A stretch of DNA of 64,000 bases from Pseudocercospora fijiensis CIRAD86 (taxonomy: Eukaryota > Ascomycota > Dothideomycetes > Mycosphaerellales > Mycosphaerellaceae): contig NW_006921534.1 in NCBI RefSeq assembly GCF_000340215.1, positions 4,587,041 through 4,651,040 of the forward strand. Direction: 5' to 3'. The notes below the pieces were generated by a model. That model saw nothing but the letters and a program-made list of their open reading frames with translations, was not told the origin of the DNA and searched no databases. Below are positions 1 through 10,543 of this stretch, one piece after another. The position numbers were made by a program, and so were the translations under genes. Within the stretch, counting starts at the first letter, position 1. Every line of letters starts with the position of its first letter.

Positions 1-3000
1 CCTGTATATACTTCCCTTGCTGCCGGCAGTACCGCGGTAACTGGCAAGGCCCTTCCACTTCCGTCCCTGTGCTCGTTGTGGTGTAGTCTCTTCACAAGTT
101 GCAGATACCAACTTCCGTCGCTCAGGTTTGTGAGAGCCCAGACATTGGCTACACCATGCGCGTGACCCGTCAGAATCAGTTCTCGTTCCAAGTATTCACT
201 GCCAGCACCTTCATAGAACGCACAGCACAGTATCTCCTCCTCCTCGCGATCGCATAACTTCTGCTCGACCAGAAGATGGCCATTGAGGGTGTACAGCAAG
301 ATGTTGGCTCCGCGGCATAGTATAATGTGACCAGAAACATTGCTGAGCCGCGCTGCTTGTACTGGCGGACGACCAGCGGGAACGAGAACCCGAACGCAAT
401 CGAATCGATTGAGCCCCCACAGAATGACTTGCCCGTCAGCCGAAGCAGAGAGGAGCGTGCTGAAGACACGACTTGCTGCAAGGACAGCAACCGCGGTACG
501 ATGTCCGAACAGATACGTTTTGGGGGTGATCTCGACAAGATCCCTGCTAGGCGTCACCTTCCAGAGTCCGATCGTGCAGTCCTGCCCACCCGTGACGAGA
601 GTCTTGCTGTCAGCGAAGGTAGCAGCCGTGATTGGTCCTACATGTGTGTTTTCGTACAGCCCCAGGGCCCGCTTGCTATGCGAAGAAAAGAACCGTAAGC
701 TGTGATCCGAGAAGCCCCATCGAAGAATGCGAGTGCAGTCTGGAAGCACGTTCAACGTGCCTGGTCCACTAGCTAGAAGTCTCCCTTGCCATGGAGCAAC
801 AGTGAAGTCGTAAACCTTCTCGCTAATGGTCATCTCTGCATCAGGCAAGCGGACAAGCGATTCGGCCAGCGTGTCTAATTTTGGTTCGGCCTGTCTCTCA
901 AGCTCACGGTAAGCGTGAGGCTTCTGAAAGACTTGATGAGGTGTCTGTCCAAAGGAGTGAATGATGCCAATGGTCGCAATGTGCTCCACTTTGTTTTCAA
1001 TCTTGTCCAGGTCTTTCGCTCCCGCGTAGGACAGGTGATTGAAGACATTAGTAGCTTCAACTGCCGCCTCTCCTCGTTGTTTATATCCGAAAATCAGATC
1101 TATCCAGTCGGGAAGGCGCCGACTAACGTATGGACTCTCTAAGGCTTCTCGATGCTTTTGGATGAAAACTTGAGGATCACCTTTTGCCCACTTTGGAAGC
1201 TTAACATCGCTCACTAACTCGCCTGTTACTTGCTTTGTGCCAAAGTCGTATTTGTTGATGTTGCTGAGAAACTCCGGCAGATAGAAGAACTCTGGCGTAA
1301 GTTCTCGGACATCACTCATGGTCTCCTTGGAAGCAGAGAGCCAAGCTCTCTCGATCGAATCGAAAAGCCTGTCTGCGTGATCGAATGCCCCGCCCTGAAG
1401 AAGCAGGTATGATTGCACGAAAGGTTGTAGTCGGATGAGATACGAGCTGACGATCATAGCCGAGGAGTAGTGGGTGCCGTAATGAAAAGGTGGTGCGTTG
1501 TCGTCTCCCATCTCGGCGAATTGCTTGAAGCGATCCTTGAACTCGGCTTCTCGTGCAGACGTTTGACATCCCATTGGCTTGGAGAAGTCTCTGAATGTCT
1601 TCGGATTTTCTAGATTCAGCTCCTCGCTAGTGTAATCTGCGAGCACCCACGGAAAGACAGGGTACTGCGTAAGATCATTGAACGTGCGGCCAGCCATTGT
1701 ATTGACCAGCATGAGGTATTGAAAATTCGACATTTCACCTCGTTGCCATTTCTTCGTCGCCGTGTGGGTAGGTCCGTGGTTGAAGAGGCTGCCGAACTTT
1801 GAGCCGAGATTCTTTGGAACCTCGTCTGGATTGCGAAGCGTGTCTAAACGCCATGCGTCGTCACTTGCAACATTCGAGGTGCTGTGAACTTGCGGCGCTC
1901 TGCCAACAATCGCACTATGCAAATCGTCTCGCACCTTGGACGACATGCAGGTGATGAGGTAGCTGCGGCCATCTGTGAAGAACACCTCGATAGCAACATC
2001 CCGTAATAGGAACCGTCGCTTCGAAACGCTGAGAACCTCCAACCAAGTCCAGTGTCGTGTCTCCTGGTCACCTATACTATGCTTGGTTCGTGTGGCGCCA
2101 ACGTCTTTGCCAGAAATAAGCTGCACATACGGGTCTCGCTCATCTTCTGGCGCTTGCGAGACACTGACGATTTCGCCGTCTGATCGCTGGAAGAAGTTGT
2201 CCTGCATGTACAGACATTTTTGCCCAACAACAAGAAGACCCTCGCATGCCTCGAGACCGATGATTCTTGAGATGTTGTAAAGTTGCTGCACCATGTCTCC
2301 ACGTTGCAGACTCGTCATGACCTTGCGGTTCTTGTCTTCGAGCACTCCATCTTCATCCACCTGCGGGTCGTCAACCATTTCAAATCCACCCTCGAGAAGT
2401 TGTGAATTGGACACAGAGTCGCTTCTCCCCCGACCGACTTCTGTAGCTTCGCCTGTCCCGTCCAATGTCATGAGGGCCGGGGAGCCAGGTGTTGGTGGTA
2501 TTGCGCCCATGTCATCAGACACAACCCGAGGGACAGAAGTGTTGACTGCCAGCTTCGTATCTTTCTGTGTCCTTTGAGAAGCTTTTCTTTTGGGCATGTA
2601 ATTTGCCTCTTTCAACTCGGTGGTGTCCGGCACCAAGCGCATTCGCATACGGTTGACTGCTTCTGTCTCATCCAATTGCCATTTGGCCACGAAATCAGGA
2701 ACGAGGCCACAAGGCTGTCGTATCTGCTTATCGACCTTGGCAAGCGCGATGTACAGATTGTTCACGACTTCTTGATGATCTTGCTGTGCGCGTTGCAGCT
2801 TCACCCGTTCTTGTGCGTGAACGTTGGATCGCCAGTGATTTGTGGAGATCTCGTATCGATGGATGAAGTCGTCCGCTGTGGACTCCTCCGTCTGCCATTG
2901 TCGAAGCTTCTCCTTCCGCTTGCTCAAACGAGTTTTGGCAGTCTCATCGGAGCTGCGGTTTTCGTTCTGCACAAAGTCTTCCCACGGCTTGCTAAGCGAA

Positions 3001-6000
3001 GTATGAAAGACAGTGTCCAGAATACCCCGGTTCCCGTCCACCCAGGCTAAGAAGTCATCGTCGTCCATTCCGATCAACTTCATGAAGCCGGTCGAGAGAT
3101 GGCGTTGATCAGGGCCCATCGTATTTGTGAGTATGGTTGCTGTCTCCGTCGGCTTTTGAACCAAGACCATGCGCCAGAGGCGAGCAGCAGCAAGCCTCAC
3201 GGACTGCACGCCAGAACATAGCTTGTGGTAGAGCAGGTAACAGATGAGCTTGATGAATAGCGTTTCCTGGTTCTCTGGAGAGAACAAGATGGTCTGCCAG
3301 TACGTCATCTTATTGAGGAAGTTGCCGACATCTGCCTCAGCGGCATCTTCATTCAACTCGGCCAGCCGCCAAAGCGTAGCTTTCAAGAAGACCACGCGAA
3401 TTGAATTTGTTGACTGGCTACAAAGCCGAACTGCCTTCAAATTGGCAATCTCAGGTTGCTGCAGATGATCTAAAATTTCGCCGGTGAAGTCGAGAAGCGG
3501 TTGCGCACCATCAATGAACCAGCCTTCTGAAACGGCCTCGGCCATATGTTGGGCATAACGAGCAAGGTTAGTCAAGACTCTGGTTTCCACCAGGAATTGC
3601 TGGTTCAGGCGAAGGTGTGCACCAAGCTGGGCCAACGCATTGACCAGCACATACGACTCAAAGTATGCTTGATGCTCCTTGAAGCCTGGAGGCACTTTCA
3701 GAAAAAGTCCGATACCACTGAACTTGTCCTTGTAGCATATTTGGTCAATAAACAATGAGATGCAGAGCTCAAGCAGGCTCTCAACCAGAGAATTGGCAAT
3801 GTTGATCTTCACTGGCTCCTTTGCTTCGGGGGCCATTGGTGCTTTGAACTGAGCTGGTGTGGCACTTAGGCGATCATTGACGAGGATGAATGACGAGATA
3901 CGCTTGGGAGCCGCAACTCGATTCGCAGTCATAGGGGATGGGGTGCGATTGCCCGACTTGCCGCTGTTCAGGTCAAGACTGCGAATTGATGGCGGTCGTT
4001 CATCGAGGGAGTTTGAATGAGGTCGCATCTTGACGACTTCGCCGTTGAATGACAATGCTTCCGTCTGCAGCTCAGTCTCAGCAGACAGCCGGTCAGTGCC
4101 AGCGAGAAGTGGATACAGGACGAAAAGCAGCTCCTGCAGGTATCGGGAGTTGACGGCGAAATCTCGAAATGCAACACTTCGGTCATATAACTCGCCGAGA
4201 AATTGTATCACGTTTTTGAGAGTTCTCGTTTCTGCCTCAGCGGGAGGATCGTCACCAGCGACTTTGCGTAGCCCTGCCTCCAGCATCGAGAAGATGGCGG
4301 GTAGGGTCTCAGGATTCTGTATGCGTAGCGAATCGTTCACCCCAAGCATCTCAACCAAGTGGAATGCGCTGAATTCTTGATCAAGCCAAATCGAAGGAAA
4401 GTTGCGGCCGAAGAAAATAGCGAAAGTCATTGTCCAGACTGCAGGAGACTTCCAGAATGGCTTCAATCGATGCTTGAGCGTAATGAAACCACCGTTTTTG
4501 TCCATGAATGGCGCCTTGAATTCAGGCCCGAGCGAATTTATTGCCTTGGAGATGATGCCTAGCGTGAGCTCCACGACGCGAGCATCACTTTCAGCAAGGA
4601 GATGCAGAAGCCATCTTGGCGAGACAGCCTTAGCGAAACGTCGAATCGCGATAGATCTATCGTCCTCGACCGTCTCAGCTAACAGCTTCAGTACCATAAG
4701 TGCAAGTTCGAATCGTGGAAGGCCCGGAATAGGTGTTTGTCCCCCTCCGCCAGGCGTTGACGGTCTCGAGTTGCCTTGGCTCCTAGGCCATGAACCGACC
4801 TTTTGGCGTAGCGCAACAGTATTCGCAAAAGGAGTAAAGCTGCGTGTTGTCGTAGTCGGCATTGCCCTGGCATCATGTAGGCCCCAGGCCACATACATGG
4901 CGAGGTCCTTGTACGAGTGGCTTGATGCGTTGCTGTCCACTAGAGCTCTCAGAGATTCGATCATCATGCCAGCAGCTTCCTCGCTGACATCCTCAGACTT
5001 CAATGCTTCGATGAGTCTTTTCGTCACCCTCATTCGTGAAAGGCGCCTCAGATTGAATGCTGCGTTGCGGTTACCGGACACGAAATGCACAAATTGCGCG
5101 TAGTATAGTTTCTGAGTCGGTGTGTCACACCTCCGCCAAGTGTCGAAGTCAATGAGAAGCACACGATATGCCATCGGGTTGACTAGCATGGAATGTTCAG
5201 GCATCGACTTGACATAGCCCACAAAATCGAGTACTAGCTCAAGCAGGGCTTGAGGAAGTGTTTGGCGATCTTCGAGACTCAGCATTGAGGAAGGCTTTCG
5301 AGCAGAGCCATGCGTCTGGCCAAGCTCGAACCCCAGTTTCTCTCGGATGATTGTGGACAGTATACCAAACCCTTGGCCTTTCTCCATGGCCTCGCTGATT
5401 CGCCAATTGTCCTTGACACATTCAAAGAAGATCTCGGACGCTTGCAAGAAAGCATGCTTGGTGTTAGCGGACTGCAAAAGCTGCATCAGCATAGGCAAAG
5501 AACCAGACAGGCACCAAGTCGCATCATCCAAAGACTGCGGAATGACAGCTATGGGGTCGCCAGTCATGACACCCGTGCCATACGAGTGCTTGATGGCTTC
5601 GTTGATCGATGGCACAGCTGTATTCAGGGCGACGTGCCGGGTCTTCTGTCTCAGACGATTCCACTTCTGCGAAGCATGGTTGTCGAGCTCGTACTTTGAC
5701 GATTGGGACTTGTTTGATGCCGCATCGAACTCGATAACAGCGGTAGGAGATATTCCGAGAAGCAGACGATGCTCTGGTACGACATCGCTACCCCGTCCTT
5801 CTGTTGCCAGAACAATGTCGGATTTATCAGTCTTCTCTGGGTGCAAGGTTTCGTTGTATCGGTTCAGCTCAGATGAAGCTCGATACGTGAGGAGTGGTCC
5901 TAGGCAATCCTGCAAATTGCCGCAATAGCGTGGTCCGAGTCGAAAGTGTACAGCCACGAACTCGTCAGTGAGCGGCACTGAGTACAGGTGTGCACTTGCC

Positions 6001-7541
6001 AACGACCATCGTGTGTGCACCGTATGTGGGACAGGATTGGCAGCGACACCGACGCCTGTACCGAAGAAAGCCTGAACCGCTCTGGCTCTCCTTTGAGAGC
6101 TAGCTGAAGATGCCGACTCATCGGGCATCTCAGGGTAATTGCATTTCCTCTGCTCTGCGAAATTTCCATTAACGAAAAGCGAGGAAATGCTGTGAGTAGG
6201 ATCTGATGAGCTCTTGCGCTGCACAATGGCAATGTGGTACCACACTCCTGTCTCAAAACAGGTAGATTTAAAGCGTACACTTGGGTTGGGACTTCGGACG
6301 GAGGTCTGCAGAATGAGTTGATGGCTGTCCTTTTCCAGGTACACAAGGACGAAACATGTATGACTTGGATCGAAGGCGCCAAAAAGAGTGGTGTGTGAAT
6401 TCGCGTCGAACTCATCAATACGAATCCATGCGGTCAGCGCATATCCGATGGGAGAAGGAAAGGTCGAGCGTAAGCTAGGGAGCTCGATGGAAGAAAAGCC
6501 GCAAGGCTCTAAGTCAAATTGTATAAACGCGGGCTCTTTCGAGCTCTGCAGCATCCGCAGAAGATTAGCCCGGGCATGTTCTGACTCGTGTGCTCTTTGG
6601 AAAAGTGTTGCCACATCATTGAGTGTGTTTAGACCATGCCGCCCAATTGACACGAGGGTGTCTTGAAGTGACGCTCGGAGTGAGTCTGGCAGTGCGGTAG
6701 AGTAGGCATTATTCAGAATGTCTGAAAGGATGCCGGTGTGCCAAAGTGCCCACGCATTGCGTGTATTACGGCTGGTGGCATCCAACGTGATGTTGAGGAG
6801 AGCTTGTAATAGTGCGCTGACAGCTCGACGCTCATCGTGCTCGCCAGCTGATTCGAGCGCCTGCAGCGCTAACTTGATGGGTGCGGAAAAAGCTTCTGGA
6901 TGCTTGATTTGATATTGAGCAGATGCTGCGCTTGATGGAACGGAAGTGCCCGTGGCGCCATTCGCCTGATCAACAGCAGCTGGCGGCTCACTTGAGAGCT
7001 CAGAGAAGTCATTTCGGCGCAGGGCAAATGCCAATGCAAGATCGTAAAGTCTTGCAAGCTCACGCGGTCTCGCTCCCACATCGACAGTGCTGCATAGCGT
7101 TGCCTGAATCTTGCTCAAAGACTCTTGCAACGACTGCCAGCCGTCAAGATGATTGCTGAAATATCGCTCATTCCCGTGATGCTGACACAGCGCTTCCGAC
7201 AGCAATGCCAGCACACTCTTGAGCAATGGGTGGCACGCTGCCGGTGCATCGCCAGCGTCTTGCGGCGAGGACAGCCGAAGATTGACGTGGCGAAGGACTT
7301 CAAGCACTCTCTCGAAGCCGGCGCCGTGCCGGAACGTATCCTTGGATGAGGGTTGAGAAGAGAGGTCCTGCCGCAGTTTCTCCGCAGTTTCTGACAGACG
7401 CAAGAACTCGAGGCGGTTCGAAGCACGCGGCTGCCAGACGAGATTTCGGATGAGTGCAGCGGTGTCGGTGCTCTGCTCATCTGGCGTCGTGCCTCTGGAG
7501 GAAGACCTCAGGCGGCCGACACGAGCGACGCGCAGGGCCAT
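1..7541 (-). CDS. BEACH-WD40 protein, Bph1/beige-like (3' end cut by window edge)
   Basis: One uninterrupted reading frame starts at the ATG at 7541-7539 and runs left without a stop to the window edge, giving about 2,513 visible residues with no intron needed. A PH-like BEACH-associated domain lies at about residues 1780-1910. The BEACH domain is at about 1920-2205 and starts with the family hallmark KWQRGEMSNFQYLM near residue 1930, followed by NTMAGRTFNDLTQYPVFPWVL. WD40 repeats begin near residue 2240 and continue off the window, so the C-terminus and stop are missing. The long N-terminal half is helical-repeat-like. A segment at about residues 350-560, around VWYHIAIVQRK, resembles the ConA-like domain of this family. 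BEACH proteins such as yeast Bph1 and human LRBA act in membrane traffic and vacuolar or lysosomal sorting. The gene is divergent from the protease gene. The family call is firm; orthology to Bph1 is inferred. Confidence 0.93.
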   Translation of the reverse strand, partial: MALRVARVGRLRSSSRGTTPDEQSTDTAALIRNLVWQPRASNRLEFLRLSETAEKLRQDLSSQPSSKDTFRHGAGFERVLEVLRHVNLRLSSPQDAGDAPAACHPLLKSVLALLSEALCQHHGNERYFSNHLDGWQSLQESLSKIQATLCSTVDVGARPRELARLYDLALAFALRRNDFSELSSEPPAAVDQANGATGTSVPSSAASAQYQIKHPEAFSAPIKLALQALESAGEHDERRAVSALLQALLNITLDATSRNTRNAWALWHTGILSDILNNAYSTALPDSLRASLQDTLVSIGRHGLNTLNDVATLFQRAHESEHARANLLRMLQSSKEPAFIQFDLEPCGFSSIELPSLRSTFPSPIGYALTAWIRIDEFDANSHTTLFGAFDPSHTCFVLVYLEKDSHQLILQTSVRSPNPSVRFKSTCFETGVWYHIAIVQRKSSSDPTHSISSLFVNGNFAEQRKCNYPEMPDESASSASSQRRARAVQAFFGTGVGVAANPVPHTVHTRWSLASAHLYSVPLTDEFVAVHFRLGPRYCGNLQDCLGPLLTYRASSELNRYNETLHPEKTDKSDIVLATEGRGSDVVPEHRLLLGISPTAVIEFDAASNKSQSSKYELDNHASQKWNRLRQKTRHVALNTAVPSINEAIKHSYGTGVMTGDPIAVIPQSLDDATWCLSGSLPMLMQLLQSANTKHAFLQASEIFFECVKDNWRISEAMEKGQGFGILSTIIREKLGFELGQTHGSARKPSSMLSLEDRQTLPQALLELVLDFVGYVKSMPEHSMLVNPMAYRVLLIDFDTWRRCDTPTQKLYYAQFVHFVSGNRNAAFNLRRLSRMRVTKRLIEALKSEDVSEEAAGMMIESLRALVDSNASSHSYKDLAMYVAWGLHDARAMPTTTTRSFTPFANTVALRQKVGSWPRSQGNSRPSTPGGGGQTPIPGLPRFELALMVLKLLAETVEDDRSIAIRRFAKAVSPRWLLHLLAESDARVVELTLGIISKAINSLGPEFKAPFMDKNGGFITLKHRLKPFWKSPAVWTMTFAIFFGRNFPSIWLDQEFSAFHLVEMLGVNDSLRIQNPETLPAIFSMLEAGLRKVAGDDPPAEAETRTLKNVIQFLGELYDRSVAFRDFAVNSRYLQELLFVLYPLLAGTDRLSAETELQTEALSFNGEVVKMRPHSNSLDERPPSIRSLDLNSGKSGNRTPSPMTANRVAAPKRISSFILVNDRLSATPAQFKAPMAPEAKEPVKINIANSLVESLLELCISLFIDQICYKDKFSGIGLFLKVPPGFKEHQAYFESYVLVNALAQLGAHLRLNQQFLVETRVLTNLARYAQHMAEAVSEGWFIDGAQPLLDFTGEILDHLQQPEIANLKAVRLCSQSTNSIRVVFLKATLWRLAELNEDAAEADVGNFLNKMTYWQTILFSPENQETLFIKLICYLLYHKLCSGVQSVRLAAARLWRMVLVQKPTETATILTNTMGPDQRHLSTGFMKLIGMDDDDFLAWVDGNRGILDTVFHTSLSKPWEDFVQNENRSSDETAKTRLSKRKEKLRQWQTEESTADDFIHRYEISTNHWRSNVHAQERVKLQRAQQDHQEVVNNLYIALAKVDKQIRQPCGLVPDFVAKWQLDETEAVNRMRMRLVPDTTELKEANYMPKRKASQRTQKDTKLAVNTSVPRVVSDDMGAIPPTPGSPALMTLDGTGEATEVGRGRSDSVSNSQLLEGGFEMVDDPQVDEDGVLEDKNRKVMTSLQRGDMVQQLYNISRIIGLEACEGLLVVGQKCLYMQDNFFQRSDGEIVSVSQAPEDERDPYVQLISGKDVGATRTKHSIGDQETRHWTWLEVLSVSKRRFLLRDVAIEVFFTDGRSYLITCMSSKVRDDLHSAIVGRAPQVHSTSNVASDDAWRLDTLRNPDEVPKNLGSKFGSLFNHGPTHTATKKWQRGEMSNFQYLMLVNTMAGRTFNDLTQYPVFPWVLADYTSEELNLENPKTFRDFSKPMGCQTSAREAEFKDRFKQFAEMGDDNAPPFHYGTHYSSAMIVSSYLIRLQPFVQSYLLLQGGAFDHADRLFDSIERAWLSASKETMSDVRELTPEFFYLPEFLSNINKYDFGTKQVTGELVSDVKLPKWAKGDPQVFIQKHREALESPYVSRRLPDWIDLIFGYKQRGEAAVEATNVFNHLSYAGAKDLDKIENKVEHIATIGIIHSFGQTPHQVFQKPHAYRELERQAEPKLDTLAESLVRLPDAEMTISEKVYDFTVAPWQGRLLASGPGTLNVLPDCTRILRWGFSDHSLRFFSSHSKRALGLYENTHVGPITAATFADSKTLVTGGQDCTIGLWKVTPSRDLVEITPKTYLFGHRTAVAVLAASRVFSTLLSASADGQVILWGLNRFDCVRVLVPAGRPPVQAARLSNVSGHIILCRGANILLYTLNGHLLVEQKLCDREEEEILCCAFYEGAGSEYLERELILTGHAHGVANVWALTNLSDGSWYLQLVKRLHHNEHRDGSGRALPVTAVLPAAREVYT

Positions 7542-8346
7542 TCTTTCCTCTTTGCACCGTCGGAGCTGGGCAGGCGGGAGACACGCTGCGCGCTCATGCT
7601 TTCGATGCCAAGCGGACACATCGAGCCATGCGCAACACTGATCGGTCACCAGGCTGCTGAGGCGCGGCGTGGGGTGTGGGGAGAGGTGCGGATGGAGTGC
7701 TTCGGGGGTGCCTCGCCTCTGACTCTCTGAGAGCAGTGGTCCGTGGAAGAGATCCAGATGCCAAGATTGGGGTGCGAGGTCTGAGCGCCGTTGGGCTGCT
7801 ATTTTGGGAGTCGGGAGTCGGGAGTCGGGAGTCGGTCACTGTGAAGTTGGCGTGGACGGATGCGGAAGCGGAACAGCAGAACATGCGATTGTATGCGTCC
7901 AGAAGCGCTGGAATGCACACTTGCGCCTGACTGCCGCAGAGAGTGCTGAGGCGAATGGTACCGTATGGTAATGGGCTAAGTAAGACACAAGCGCATCAGG
8001 CAGCGAGCAGGCGTTGCGCGCGGGCCAATGAGTGACGTACGGTGCTGTGGGAGGTGTGAAGGTGTGCAGGCGTGAGTAGTGAGTAGTCCCCGGGGTGACG
8101 GGGTGACGGGTGACACTGACGCTGCGTGCACATGATCCTCCTCTGTCTTATCGCGCAATCAGCTACCAGCTCGCAGCTCGCAGCTGGCACACGACCTCGG
8201 GCCCTCCCTCTCGACATCCTCCCTTCTTCTATCATCAACACCCTCCCATCTCTCTTGTTTGCATCGCATCATCCGTGTAGCCGCATCGACATCGACACGC
8301 TGCTGCACTCTTTTCCATCCCATCATACCCACCCACAGCCGCAGCC
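7542..8346. promoter_or_regulatory. divergent intergenic region between BEACH gene and protease gene
   Basis: About 805 bp separate the two divergent start codons, so both promoters must lie here. Visible structure includes a heptanucleotide tandem repeat (7806-7833), short GTGAC-rich repeats near 8092-8116, and a pyrimidine-rich stretch at 8190-8330 just before the protease ATG, which is typical of fungal promoters and 5' UTRs. No convincing gene is visible. Confidence 0.55.
7806..7833. repeat. (GGGAGTC)4 tandem repeat
   Basis: Four perfect head-to-tail copies of the 7-mer GGGAGTC occupy 28 bp, followed by a degenerate GGTC. They lie within the shared upstream region of two divergent genes. 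The function is unknown; copy number is likely to vary between isolates. Confidence 0.9.
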
Positions 8347-10044
8347 ATGAAGGGCCTCCTCGGCTTGACGCTGCCGCTGCTGGCCGCCGCCTCGCCAGTC
8401 CTCGTCGACCACTCCATCCACCATGGAGAGGCGCCCGTCTTGTCATCAATGAACGCAAAGGAGATCCCTGGCAGCTATATGATCAAGTTCAAGAAGCATG
8501 TCACCCACACTCTCGCCGCCCAGCACCACGACTGGGTCCAAGACATGCACCTCAACACGCAGCAGGCGAAGACGGAGCTCAGGAAGAGATCGCAAGAGCC
8601 AATACTGGCCGACTTCTTCCACGGCCTCACCCACACATACAACATCGCCGGGAGCTTGATGGGCTACGCGGGCCACTTCGACGAAGATGTCATTGAGCAG
8701 ATTCGCCGCCACCCAGATGTGAGTCTTCCCAAGGCAGCCATGAAGCTTGCACTTCCTCTTCCTCTACCGAGACCTCTACCAAGCTCTCTCCCGTGTTACA
8801 TGAATTGTCTAGCGCATTTGCCACGACATGTACATGCGTTCCGACGATGTGACGAATTCATCGTCATGAGAAGCCCCCCGCTGACATGGCCTGTGTAACA
8901 GGTTGAATACATCGAGAAGGACCAAGAGGTCCACACTATGGGCGACGATGGCGAGCTGGAGAAGAACGCTCCTTGGGGTCTTGCCCGTATTTCCCACCGC
9001 GATGGCCTGTCGTTCGGTACCTTCAACAAGTACCTCTACTCGGCCGATGGTGGTGAGGGTGTTGACGTATATGTCATTGACACTGGCACCAATGTGGACC
9101 ACGTCGACTTTGAAGGCCGTGCCTCGTGGGGCAAGACCATCCCAGCTGGTGACGCTGATGAGGACGGCAACGGCCACGGTACTCACTGCTCCGGCACTGT
9201 TGCAGGCAAGAAATACGGTGTCGCCAAGAAGGCTCATGTCAAGGCCGTGAAGGTCCTGCGCTCCAACGGTTCCGGCTCCATGTCCGACGTCGTTAAGGGC
9301 GTTGAGTACGCTGCCCAACAACACGCTGAGCAGGTCTCCATCGCCAAGAAGGGCAAGAGAAAGGGTTTCAAGGGTTCCGCTGCCAACATGAGCTTGGGTG
9401 GCGGCAAGTCCTCGCTCCTCGACCAGGCCGTAAACGCCGCCGTGGAGGCTGGTATCCACTTTGCTGTCGCTGCTGGCAACGACAACGCCGACTCTTGCAA
9501 CTACTCTCCAGCTGCTGCCGAGCACGCCGTCACAGTTGGCGCTAGCACCTTGGCTGATGAGCGTGCTTACTTCTCCAACTACGGCAAGTGCAACGACATC
9601 TTTGCACCAGGTCTTAACATCCAGTCTACTTGGATCGGCAGCAAGTACGCCATCAACACCATCTCCGGCACCTCCATGGCTTCCCCCCACATTGCTGGTC
9701 TCCTTGCCTACATGCTTTCCCTCCAGCCATCTTCCGATTCTGCCTACGCAGTCGCCGACATCACGCCTAAGAAGCTCAAGGCCAACCTCATCAAGACCGG
9801 CACTCTCGGAGCGCTCAGCGATGTTCCAAGCAACACCGCCAACGTCCTCGCCTGGAACGGCGGTGGATCATCCAACTACAGCGACATCATCGAGAAGGGT
9901 GCCTACGAGGTCTCCTCGCCAAAGGAGTCCAAGCCAGTCGACCTTAAGGAGAAGGCGAGCGAGTACCTCGAGAAGTTTGAGGAGCTTGAGCAGAAGCTTG
10001 AGAAGGAAATGAAGGACTTCCTCCGCCAGATCAAGAGCCAGTAA
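8347..10044 (+). CDS. subtilisin-like serine protease of the vacuolar Prb1/cerevisin type (S8)
   Basis: Exons 8347-8718 and 8902-10044 are joined over an intron with donor GTGAGT and acceptor CAG (183 nt, phase 0) to give 504 residues. The N-terminus is a hydrophobic signal peptide (MKGLLGLTLPLLAAAS). It is followed by an I9-type inhibitor propeptide with SYMIKFKKHV. The catalytic domain carries the triad D184 (YVIDTG), H216 (GHGTH) and S382 (GTSMASPH), with oxyanion N317 in AAGNDN. The C-terminus is a charged coiled helix (EKFEELEQKLEKEMKDF), as in the vacuolar proteinase B group. It likely cleaves proteins in the vacuole after autocatalytic removal of the propeptide. Fungal members of this group include known allergens. 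The gene is intact, and the family is certain. The vacuolar location is inferred from similarity to Prb1/PepC-type enzymes. Confidence 0.95.
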
Positions 10045-10543
10045 ATTGGGAGTCTGACTCAGGATAAATCTTGATACCCACGATTGGGGGATTGTATACT
10101 CGAACGGACACGACGACTCTTTGTAATGGGAGCCATTGCATAGACTGTACTGAAGCTTGGTCAACCACTGAGCGACGGTGCAGTACGTAGACGCCTAACA
10201 GGGTGGCACAAATCTCATTGCGTCAGCATTCACGACAGGCGGTTAGGTAGCATTATGGCCTAATGTCATGACATCAAACATAGTATGTCTTTCCGTTCCG
10301 TCTTACTTTCCTGAACATTTGACGACAGGTCTGCTACGACGAAGCGGCCAATAATGAACGGGATCGGCATCTGAGTCGGCGTCCAGCACATCCCATCTGA
10401 GATCCCACAATCTCTCCTTCCTCCCTCGAGAAATCATTCAAGCCTACTACTACATACCAGGACGAATCAGAGCACAGCAGAGTCATCATCATCATCTTCT
10501 TCTCCTTCTTATGCGGACAATATTTGTACAGGGTATCTATCTT
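10045..10543. other. convergent intergenic region (protease / MRH4 3' ends)
   Basis: This 499-bp stretch lies between the two stop codons and presumably holds both 3' UTRs. No open frame with coding character and no repeat were seen. It includes an ATC-rich stretch near 10480-10500. Confidence 0.5.

Noticed and set aside
4402..5103. 233-codon plus-strand frame
   Set aside because: It is antisense to the long BEACH-protein frame, which has family motifs at both sides.
8809..9690. 293-codon minus-strand frame over the protease gene
   Set aside because: It overlaps the catalytic domain of a clear subtilase in antisense; codon bias of the sense gene keeps it open.
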